Shown: positions 1-5,677 of the stretch, one piece after another
Numbering within the stretch: position 1 is the first letter of the stretch
Layout: every line of letters starts with the position of its first letter
DNA from: Candidatus Omnitrophota bacterium
GTDB taxonomy: Bacteria > Ratteibacteria > UBA8468 > B48-G9 > JAFGKM01
Direction of reading: 5' to 3'
NCBI GenBank assembly: GCA_023818745.1
Contig: JAMWBY010000054.1
Coordinates: 1 to 9,098 of the forward strand
DNA: 9,098 bases
Position numbers and translations under genes: made by a program
Notes under the pieces: model-generated
Database searches by the model: none
What the model was told of the DNA's origin: nothing
The model's input: only the letters and a program-made list of their open reading frames with translations

Positions 1-197
1 TCTGAAATATTTTTGATAATCCCGTTTGTGAAAAGGAAGCCATAAACAAAATATTCTATTTTTTCAGGTAAAATCCCTAAAATTACAAGTTCTTTATTAT
101 TTAAAAAAATTCTTATATACTTTTCATCTATAATTTCATCAACAATTTTCTCAAATTTTCCATTTTTATACCTTAAAATTTCTTTATTTACAATCAT
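1..197 (-). CDS. fdhD: Formate dehydrogenase accessory sulfurtransferase FdhD, N-terminal part only
   Basis: Only the first 65 codons are inside the window; the gene runs off the left edge. Translating the minus strand from the ATG at 197 gives a protein whose residues 27-61 follow the FdhD N-terminal pattern: a strand with an asparagine-containing turn (FLNNKELV), then a proline-acid helix cap (ILPEKIEYFVYGFL), then TNGII, matching the usual TPxDLEELAxGFLxxEGII. FdhD passes sulfur from a cysteine desulfurase to the bis-MGD molybdenum or tungsten cofactor of formate dehydrogenase in the cytoplasm. The catalytic cysteine motif lies beyond the window, so activity cannot be judged. The ATG sits one base after the moaA stop (TAA A ATG), and a GGTGG encoded by the last MoaA glycine codons lies 5 bases upstream as a possible ribosome site, so the two are probably co-translated. 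The partner moaA supports the call. No formate dehydrogenase gene is visible here. Confidence 0.82.
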   Translation of the reverse strand, partial: MIVNKEILRYKNGKFEKIVDEIIDEKYIRIFLNNKELVILGILPEKIEYFVYGFLFTNGIIKNIS

Positions 198-198
198 T

Positions 199-1125
199 TT
201 AGCCACCAATAATATTCATAACAGGAAGATTAGAGTAATTTCTAAACAACGGCTTTGAATTTATTTTTTCAATCAAAATTTTTCTTATTTCTTCTTTATT
301 AAGTCCATATAGTAATTCTTTAAAATTTAATACCGGCTTACCATAAAGACATAAAAATAAATTTCCAAGCGAATCTATCCTTATCTTTGAGCAAATTGAA
401 CAAAAAGGTTCTCTTACAGAAGTTATAAAACCGATTTTTAAATTATCTTTCTCTATCAAATAATATTTTGTATTTCTATCTTGAGATAAGAAATATATCC
501 CAGTTTTAGATTCTATTTTTTTAATAGCATCGGTATACGCAACAAAATTTTCCTTCCAAATATCTAAGTTGTTATTAACTGGCATAAGTTCTATAAATCT
601 TAAAATTAAATTATTCTCCTTTGCAAATTCAACAAAATCAAATATTTCATCAAAATTAATCTTCATCAATACAACATTTAATTTTATAATTGAAAATTTA
701 TCTTTTGCCTTTTTAATTCCATCTATAACTATATCAAAACAATCAAAACCCGTAATAAATTTAAATTTATCTTTGTTAAGGGTATCTAAACTGATATTTA
801 CTCTCTTAAGCCCTGCGATTATAAGTTCATCAATTTTCTCAGATAGATAAAAACCATTTGTCGTTAAAGAAACTTCCTTAATACTTTCTATTTGAGAAAT
901 TTTTTTAATTAGAAAGGGTAAATTTTTTCTTATAAGTGGTTCTCCACCAGTAATTTTTATTTTTTCAACACCAAATGGAATCAAAATCTTTATAATTTTA
1001 ACTATCTCTTCAAAACTTAAAATTTCTTTTCTATCAACTTTATTAAATTTTCTTGAACAATAAACACAATTGAAATTACATTTATCTGTTATTGAAATTC
1101 TTAATGTATCAACAAATTTTTTCAT
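199..1125 (-). CDS. moaA: GTP 3',8-cyclase MoaA (radical SAM, molybdenum cofactor step 1)
   Basis: This 308-residue cytoplasmic enzyme should convert GTP to 3',8-cyclo-GTP, the first step of molybdopterin synthesis. The radical-SAM cluster motif CNFNCVYC places cysteines at 16, 20 and 23, preceded by LRISITDK as in MoaA. The SAM-binding GGEPL is at 60-64. The second, GTP-binding cluster has C242, C245 and C259 with the family's C-x2-C-x13-C spacing. The protein ends in the Gly-Gly tail (307-308) that MoaA needs for catalysis. The presence of both clusters and the tail distinguishes it from other radical SAM proteins. One oddity is K247 where the family usually has the first arginine of CxRxR; R249 is kept. 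The start is firm: an in-frame TAA lies 18 bases upstream and no other start codon intervenes. There is no clear Shine-Dalgarno, only a weak AAAG next to the ATG. It is transcribed ahead of fdhD, probably from the promoter at 1138-1166. Confidence 0.95.
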   Translation of the reverse strand: MKKFVDTLRISITDKCNFNCVYCSRKFNKVDRKEILSFEEIVKIIKILIPFGVEKIKITGGEPLIRKNLPFLIKKISQIESIKEVSLTTNGFYLSEKIDELIIAGLKRVNISLDTLNKDKFKFITGFDCFDIVIDGIKKAKDKFSIIKLNVVLMKINFDEIFDFVEFAKENNLILRFIELMPVNNNLDIWKENFVAYTDAIKKIESKTGIYFLSQDRNTKYYLIEKDNLKIGFITSVREPFCSICSKIRIDSLGNLFLCLYGKPVLNFKELLYGLNKEEIRKILIEKINSKPLFRNYSNLPVMNIIGG

Positions 1126-1137
1126 TGTCTTTAATAA

Positions 1138-1166
1138 AATTTAAAGTAATGAAATAAAATTGTCAA
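1138..1166 (-). promoter_or_regulatory. Probable sigma-70 type promoter for moaA-fdhD
   Basis: A perfect TTGACA (1161-1166) is followed after exactly 17 bases by TAAATT (1138-1143, 4 of 6 matches to TATAAT). Transcription would start near position 1131, only about 5 or 6 bases before the moaA ATG at 1125. The mRNA would then be leaderless or nearly so, which fits the lack of a good Shine-Dalgarno for moaA. The -10 element is mediocre and the background is very AT-rich, so the -35 match is the main evidence. Confidence 0.55.
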
Positions 1167-1223
1167 ATATTTTGCTCTTTTCAAATTAGATGGATATAGA
1201 AAGGAAGTAAAATTTTTATTCAA

Positions 1224-1254
1224 TTATTCAAATGCAGTTCAGTATTTTTGATAA
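1224..1254. repeat. Imperfect inverted repeat after wrbA
   Basis: The arms TTATTCAAA (1224-1232) and TTTGATAA (1247-1254) can pair over 8 bases with one bulge around a 14-base loop starting TGCAGTT. It lies just downstream of the wrbA stop on the minus strand. It has no G+C-rich stem and no immediate U-tract, so it is a poor intrinsic terminator. It could be a weak transcript-end structure, a protein site or chance in AT-rich DNA. Confidence 0.2.
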
Positions 1255-1261
1255 TTTTATC

Positions 1262-1870
1262 TTATTTATTAAGTTTTATTACCAACTCCGCAAGTCTTTT
1301 TCCAAAATTCCTACATATATTGGCTTCATTTTCATCAATATCACGCTTATTATCCACACCTGCTAAATGACTAGGACCATAAGGAGAACCACCACCTTTG
1401 GTTACATAAAGATCATCAACCGAATAAGGAACTCCAACAATTACACATCCTAAGTGAAGAAGAACAGAAACTAATGAAAGTATGGTTGCTTCTTGGCCAC
1501 CGTGGAGTGTTGATGTTGAAACAAAAATGCCGGCAGGTTTTCCTTCAAATATTCTTTCAAACCATAGTTGTCCAAGTTGATCTATTATATTCTTTAACTG
1601 GGAACTTACATTTCCAAATCTTGTAGGTGTTCCAAAAGCATAACCTGATGCTTCTCTAAAGTCATCAAAAGTAACAATTGGAACATCCTTTTGCATTTCA
1701 GAACCAACTTTCATTTCTGGTTTTGAATTTATAACTGAATCAGGTATTAACTCAGGCACTTTTCTTAAAACAGGTTCTACACCTTTTACTAATCTCACTC
1801 CCTCTTCCACAAACTTTGCCATTTTAAAAGTATTTCCATAAGTACTATAATAAACTATCAACACTTTCAT
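1262..1870 (-). CDS. wrbA: NAD(P)H:quinone oxidoreductase, WrbA family flavoprotein
   Basis: The 202-residue product is full length for WrbA, a cytoplasmic FMN enzyme of flavodoxin fold that reduces quinones by two electrons and so avoids semiquinone radicals. The phosphate-binding FMN loop STYGNT is at 9-14, the family signature GTPTRFGN at 80-87, STSTLHGGQE at 118-127 and GGSPYG at 160-165. These last three separate WrbA from ordinary flavodoxins. A purine-rich AGGGGG lies 6 bases before the ATG. The gene follows tpx by only 22 bases and appears to be the last member of the operon that begins with the ABC exporter; after it comes a 136-base spacer. Together with Tpx it suggests a peroxide and quinone detoxification role. 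The physiological electron acceptor cannot be read from sequence. Confidence 0.95.
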   Translation of the reverse strand: MKVLIVYYSTYGNTFKMAKFVEEGVRLVKGVEPVLRKVPELIPDSVINSKPEMKVGSEMQKDVPIVTFDDFREASGYAFGTPTRFGNVSSQLKNIIDQLGQLWFERIFEGKPAGIFVSTSTLHGGQEATILSLVSVLLHLGCVIVGVPYSVDDLYVTKGGGSPYGPSHLAGVDNKRDIDENEANICRNFGKRLAELVIKLNK

Positions 1871-1892
1871 CTTTTCCCCCTTTTTATTTTTA

Positions 1893-2414
1893 TTATTTCC
1901 CTTTATATAAATTTATCGCAACTTCAATAGCTTTCTCATAATTAGGATGATTTGTAATTTCAGAGACAATCTCAATGTATCTTATAATATCTGAAGAATC
2001 AACAACAATAATTGCACGTGTTAGTAACCTCAATTCCTTTATAAGTAACCCATAAGATAGACCAAATGAAGCATATTTATGGTCTGAATAAACTTTTATT
2101 TTATCAATACCTGCTGTTGAACAAAATCTTGAAATTGCAAATGGTAAATCCATACTTATATTAATTACTACTATTTCTTCAGGTAAATCTACCGCTTTTT
2201 CATTAAATTTTTTTGCCTGAAGGTCACATACAGGAGTATCAAGAGAAGGAGTAACACTTATAATTTTTATTTTTCCCTTGAAATCGCTAAGTTTTACTTC
2301 TTTAAGGTCTAAATCAATAACAGTAAAATCAGGGGCTTTATCACCAACATTAACAGGCACGCCTATTAAAGTAAGAGGTTTTCCCTTTATAGTTATAAGT
2401 CCAATTCTTTCCAT
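1893..2414 (-). CDS. tpx: Thiol peroxidase Tpx (atypical 2-Cys peroxiredoxin)
   Basis: The 173-residue product is the usual Tpx length. It reduces hydrogen and alkyl peroxides using thioredoxin as electron donor. The peroxidatic cysteine is C63 in the hallmark SLDTPVCDLQ (57-66), with T60 of the active site. The resolving cysteine is C98 in SRFCSTAG, so the intramolecular disulfide pair of Tpx is complete. The N-terminal GxPVNVGDKAPDF pattern (18-30) and the C-terminal LLTRAIIVVD and SEITNHPNY segments also match the family. The start is supported by one of the best ribosome sites in the window, AAGGAGG at 2420-2426, 5 bases from the ATG. The gene sits between yjbQ (55 bases upstream) and wrbA (22 bases downstream). 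No PerR-like or OxyR-like box was recognised in the upstream gap. Confidence 0.96.
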   Translation of the reverse strand: MERIGLITIKGKPLTLIGVPVNVGDKAPDFTVIDLDLKEVKLSDFKGKIKIISVTPSLDTPVCDLQAKKFNEKAVDLPEEIVVINISMDLPFAISRFCSTAGIDKIKVYSDHKYASFGLSYGLLIKELRLLTRAIIVVDSSDIIRYIEIVSEITNHPNYEKAIEVAINLYKGK

Positions 2415-2429
2415 AAAATCCTCCTTTTA

Positions 2430-2456
2430 TAACTTATTTGCAGTTTTAAAAAGTTA
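2430..2456. repeat. Short inverted repeat in the yjbQ-tpx gap
   Basis: TAACTT (2430-2435) and AAGTTA (2451-2456) are exact inverted copies separated by 15 bases that include TTGCAGTT. The repeat lies between the yjbQ stop and the tpx Shine-Dalgarno, so it could form a weak RNA hairpin or be an operator for tpx. The arms are short and AT-rich, so chance is a real possibility. Confidence 0.2.
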
Positions 2457-2469
2457 GAACATATTTATT

Positions 2470-2889
2470 TTATTCTCCTATAATTTTTATTAAAACTCTT
2501 TTCTTCCTTTGACCATCAAATTCTCCATAAAATATTTGTTCCCATGGCCCTAAATCAAGTTTCCCATCTGTTATCGCAACAACTACTTCTCTACCCATTA
2601 TAGTTCTTTTTAAATGAGCATCAGCATTTGTTTCTCCTGTTAAATTATGTTTATATTTTGAAACTGGTTGATGTGGAGCAAGTTTTTCAAGAAATTCAAT
2701 AAAATCAGAATGAAGTCCTTTTTCATCATCATTTATAAAAACACTTGCTGTTATATGCATAGCATTTATAAGACAAATTCCTTCTTTAACTCCACTTTTT
2801 TTAACAATAGATTCAATTCTTTCAGTAATATTTATAAATTCAACTTTTTTGCTTGTTTCAAACCAGATATATTCAGTATATGACTTCAC
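2470..2889 (-). CDS. yjbQ: YjbQ/UPF0047 family protein
   Basis: This small cytoplasmic protein of 139 residues belongs to the YjbQ (UPF0047) family, beta-sandwich proteins for which weak thiamin-phosphate synthase activity has been reported but whose main role is unsettled. Family features, numbered from the GTG start, are H45 in the MHITAS segment (usually HTTA), H81 in the YKHN segment, N88 with H92 in NADAHLK, the GKLDLGPWEQI motif at 109-119 and DGQR at 125-128. I place the start at GTG 2889 rather than the ATG at 2958. The GTG has AAGGAG exactly 5 bases upstream. The protein then begins at KSYTEYIW as relatives do, and the longer version would overlap the previous gene by 56 bases and add 23 unrelated residues. 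The gene begins 13 bases after the DUF1854 stop, within the exporter operon. Confidence 0.9.
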   Translation of the reverse strand: MKSYTEYIWFETSKKVEFINITERIESIVKKSGVKEGICLINAMHITASVFINDDEKGLHSDFIEFLEKLAPHQPVSKYKHNLTGETNADAHLKRTIMGREVVVAITDGKLDLGPWEQIFYGEFDGQRKKRVLIKIIGE

Positions 2890-2894
2890 AATTT

Positions 2895-2900
2895 CTCCTT
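2895..2900 (-). promoter_or_regulatory. Shine-Dalgarno that fixes the yjbQ start
   Basis: AAGGAG lies 5 bases upstream of the GTG at 2889 and wholly inside the 13-base gap after the DUF1854 stop. It favours the GTG over the upstream ATG at 2958, which lies inside the preceding gene. Confidence 0.8.
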
Positions 2901-2902
2901 TT

Positions 2903-3418
2903 TTACCAATAAATAAATCTTTTAAACATACTTTTTTCCATCGGAGGAAAATCATCAATATTTGAAATAATATATCTATCTCCTAAAAAATCTATAAGAA
3001 TTTTACCTGTTTTACCAAAATCAATTGTGCTACTTCTTTCCCATTTAAGATAAAACTGTTTTGGTCCTTTATCCGTTTCTACATTAAAAATAAGAAAACC
3101 AAACTTCCATTTGATATCATTTATCTTAGTTATATTATAATAAAAGTAGTGTTTGTTTAATGTTTTCAATATTAACTCTCTTTCTTTTTGAGAGAATTCT
3201 GCAATATCTTTAATTATACCTATTTCTTCAATTTCTCCTGTTTCTTTTTGAAAGAACAAAGATATAAATTTATAAGGCGCTATAATAGGAAAACATGAAA
3301 TTGCAAAAACTCCTTTATAAACAATTCCCTCTTCTAATAAAAGCACTTCCATCGTTTCAAGTTCTCCTTCAACTATTTTAGTATTATGAGGTGTAAGATA
3401 TTCTATTTTATTATTCAT
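2903..3418 (-). CDS. DUF1854 family protein, partner of the upstream ABC exporter
   Basis: The 171-residue soluble protein has no signal peptide or membrane segment. It matches the DUF1854 pattern: a CFPIIAP segment at 42-48 (family FPxxxP), ISLFFQKETGEIEEIG at 52-67, W104 followed by NVETDKGPKQFYLKW at 112-126 (family VxTDRGxxxFxL), and LIDFLGDRY at 141-149 (family IxDxxGNRY). Function is unknown. In other bacteria DUF1854 genes are found beside an ABC transporter of the type seen here, often near cyanophycin genes. Its ATG overlaps the exporter's TGA by 4 bases (ATGA), and the nearest ribosome-site candidate, GAGG, is weak. Translation is therefore probably coupled to that of the exporter. 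I infer an accessory or regulatory subunit of the exporter, without direct evidence. Confidence 0.85.
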   Translation of the reverse strand: MNNKIEYLTPHNTKIVEGELETMEVLLLEEGIVYKGVFAISCFPIIAPYKFISLFFQKETGEIEEIGIIKDIAEFSQKERELILKTLNKHYFYYNITKINDIKWKFGFLIFNVETDKGPKQFYLKWERSSTIDFGKTGKILIDFLGDRYIISNIDDFPPMEKSMFKRFIYW

Positions 3419-5574
3419 TTTATCAATGCCTCATCAATTTTGGCAAGTTGTGTTTGCATCACTATAAGATTATAATAGATACCTTTCTTTTCCATAAGTT
3501 GTAAATGATTTCCAGTTTCAACTATTCTTCCATTATCTACAACTATTATTTTATCTGCATCTTTTAGAGTAGAAAGACGATGAGCAACTACAATTGTAGT
3601 TCTATTTTTCCATAGTTTAGATAAAGCATCCTGTATTTTCTTTTCTGATTCTGTATCAACAGAAGATGTTGCCTCATCAAGTATTAAAATTTCAGGATCA
3701 CAAAGAATTGCTCTTGCAATTGTTATCCTTTGTTTTTCTCCGCCTGAAAGTCCTGCTCCTTTTTCTCCAAGTAAAGTATCATATCCATTAGGCAGTTTCA
3801 TAATAAACTCATGAGCATTTGCAATTTTAGCTGCATTAATTACTTCTTCAAGGGTTGAATCTGGCTTTCCATAAATTATATTTTCTGCAATTGTCCCTCT
3901 AAATACAAATGGTTCCTGTAAAACCAATCCTATATGTTTTCTCAACTCAGAAGATGGGATTTCCTTTATATCTCTTCCATCTATGAGAATCTGTCCCTTC
4001 TGGGCTTCATAAAATTTACATAAAAGATTAATTATTGTAGTTTTACCACTTCCACTTTTACCTACAATTCCAACTATTTCCCCCGGCTCAATTTTAAAAC
4101 TCACATCTTTTAAAACTGGATGATACGGGTCATATCCAAATGTTACATTTTTAAATTCAATAGCACCTTGTATCTTATCAATTTTGATAAATTTTTTAGG
4201 TTCTCTAACCTGTGGCTCTGTATCAAGAACTTCAAATATCCTATGACTTGCTGAAGTAAAATTACTGAACCAAGTAGATAGAAGTGTAAGGTTAGTTAAA
4301 GGAGCATAAAACATTCCTATATAACCTAAAAATGCCATAAGTTCACCAAGAGTTAGTTTTCCATTAAGAACATTCTTTCCACCAACATACCATACAATTA
4401 ATCCACCAAATCCAAAAAAGAAACTCATAAGAGGATTAAAAACCGCAATATTCATATTTACTATTCTTACAGCATCTTTTAAATTATCCGCATAAAATGT
4501 AAATCTTTTAAATTCCTTATCTTCCTGCGAAAATGACTTAACAGTTTTTATACCTGAAAGAACATTATTTAAAAATGTTGAAAGCTTTGCCTGGCTATCC
4601 CAGACCTTGTAATATTTTGGATAAATATTTCTCCAGAAAAACATTGTCCCAAAAACAACAAGTGGAATTGGAACAAGAACATAAAAAGCAAGTAGAGAAT
4701 TAATTGAGAAAAGCATAATTCCAATTCCAATAATGGTAAATATGTTAAGAAGAAAACCATGTCCTGCTTGAGTTACAAAACCGTGAAATGCTTCAACATC
4801 GGAAGAAAATCTTGTCATTATTGTTCCAATAGAATTTACATCATAATAATTAAGAGATAGTTCTTCAAGTTTTTTAAACAATTTTTTCCTCAAACTATTC
4901 GTTATAAGAGTCCCAACAGATGTAGAAATTGTTCCTACAAGCATATTTATCTGTGCCTTGAAAAATTCTGCAGAAATTAAAATAATTAAAAGATAAGGAA
5001 GCCATTCAACATGCCTTTTTGTAGTTAAAACTTCATCAACAAGAATTTTTGTAATTCTTGGTGGAACTAAACTTAAACCAACACCTATTACCATAAACAA
5101 AAATATTATAAAAATCCAGCCCATATGTTCTGAAAGAAGGTCAAATACTCTTGATAATATAGCACCCTGTTTTAAACAATTTGGACATTTAGATTCCTCT
5201 GATTGCAGAGGAAATCCACATTTTTTACATAAAAGAGGATGTGGTTGATTTAAAATTTCTTTTGAAACAGGAAGCCCTTCCTTTAAATTCTGTAATTGTG
5301 TGATAAGTTTGGAAAATTTATGCCTATTTGAATTTGTAAATCTAACAACATCTATATAATATCCTCCTATTTTAATCTGAAAAAAAGCACTTCCTACTGT
5401 CTGCCTTATATTAAATCCTTCAATCTTGTTTAAATCAAAAGAAATTTGTTCCTGAAATCCTTTTTCAGGGATAATATGTAATTTATCAGAAGTTACAATT
5501 ACTCTTATTTTGGCAAGGTTACCAAATAAATCTAAATCTGCTTCTGTTTCTAATTTTATATCCTCTATTTCCAT
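3415..5574 (-). CDS. ABC exporter with PH-like and zinc-ribbon N-terminus (DUF1854-associated type)
   Basis: The 719-residue protein is a fused membrane/ATPase half-exporter with an N-terminal extension. Residues 1-100 look like a bacterial PH-like strand-rich domain. A zinc ribbon follows with C116, C119, C130 and C133. The transmembrane domain spans roughly 151-440 and resembles the six-helix type I (MsbA-like) exporter fold. The ATPase domain has an aromatic A-loop at Y481, Walker A GKSGSGKT at 505-512, Q-loop Q553, signature LSGGE at 609-613, Walker B ILILDE with catalytic E634, and H-loop H665. All catalytic residues are present, so a working homodimer is likely. The substrate is unknown. 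The layout matches the exporter type paired with DUF1854, whose gene overlaps its end. The start is fixed: an in-frame TAG lies 9 bases upstream of the ATG. No Shine-Dalgarno is present; a promoter lies immediately upstream. Confidence 0.93.
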   Translation of the reverse strand: MEIEDIKLETEADLDLFGNLAKIRVIVTSDKLHIIPEKGFQEQISFDLNKIEGFNIRQTVGSAFFQIKIGGYYIDVVRFTNSNRHKFSKLITQLQNLKEGLPVSKEILNQPHPLLCKKCGFPLQSEESKCPNCLKQGAILSRVFDLLSEHMGWIFIIFLFMVIGVGLSLVPPRITKILVDEVLTTKRHVEWLPYLLIILISAEFFKAQINMLVGTISTSVGTLITNSLRKKLFKKLEELSLNYYDVNSIGTIMTRFSSDVEAFHGFVTQAGHGFLLNIFTIIGIGIMLFSINSLLAFYVLVPIPLVVFGTMFFWRNIYPKYYKVWDSQAKLSTFLNNVLSGIKTVKSFSQEDKEFKRFTFYADNLKDAVRIVNMNIAVFNPLMSFFFGFGGLIVWYVGGKNVLNGKLTLGELMAFLGYIGMFYAPLTNLTLLSTWFSNFTSASHRIFEVLDTEPQVREPKKFIKIDKIQGAIEFKNVTFGYDPYHPVLKDVSFKIEPGEIVGIVGKSGSGKTTIINLLCKFYEAQKGQILIDGRDIKEIPSSELRKHIGLVLQEPFVFRGTIAENIIYGKPDSTLEEVINAAKIANAHEFIMKLPNGYDTLLGEKGAGLSGGEKQRITIARAILCDPEILILDEATSSVDTESEKKIQDALSKLWKNRTTIVVAHRLSTLKDADKIIVVDNGRIVETGNHLQLMEKKGIYYNLIVMQTQLAKIDEALIK

Positions 5575-5585
5575 TTTATTTTTCT

Positions 5586-5615
5586 ATTATTACCCCATAA
5601 CCAGAGTTATGTCAA
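5586..5615 (-). promoter_or_regulatory. Probable sigma-70 type promoter for the ABC exporter operon
   Basis: A perfect TTGACA (5610-5615) is followed by TAATAAT (5586-5592). With an 18-base spacer the -10 is AATAAT (5 of 6 matches); with 17 it is TAATAA. The -10 ends 11 bases before the ATG at 5574, so transcription would start about 5 bases before it. This is the only good promoter-like site upstream of the five genes down to wrbA. Confidence 0.65.
5596..5611. promoter_or_regulatory. Candidate operator: inverted repeat inside the exporter promoter
   Basis: CATAAC and GTTATG are perfect 6-base inverted copies with a 4-base centre (5602-5605). The element fills most of the spacer between the -35 and -10 boxes and overlaps the -35 by two bases. 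That position is typical of repressor sites and of MerR-type activator sites, although a MerR promoter usually has a 19-20 base spacer. No regulator gene is visible in the window. Confidence 0.4.
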
Positions 5616-5677
5616 CTATTTTAAAAATAAAAAATTTTAAATCAAACGGAAAGTTTCAAAAAATTCCTTATTGGTTA

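Noticed and set aside
1186..1261. Possible intrinsic terminator after wrbA
   Set aside because: The inverted repeat is AT-rich and bulged, with a 14-base loop and no following U-tract, so I report it only as a weak repeat.
1126..1261. Riboswitch such as a Moco RNA upstream of moaA
   Set aside because: The predicted transcript start leaves only a few leader bases, and the spacer has none of the G+C-rich stems expected of a Moco RNA.
2415..2469. Separate promoter for tpx
   Set aside because: TATAAA-like bases occur just before the Shine-Dalgarno, but no acceptable -35 at 16-18 bases was found.
4569..4760. Minus-strand hydrophobic frame of 63 codons
   Set aside because: It is an out-of-frame reading of the exporter's membrane domain, and its hydrophobicity is inherited from the T-rich codons.
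5616..5677. Possible terminator after transketolase (GGAA...TTCC and a run of A/T)
   Set aside because: The only stem is about 4 base pairs and the remaining symmetry is pure A/T. It is not convincing as a terminator.
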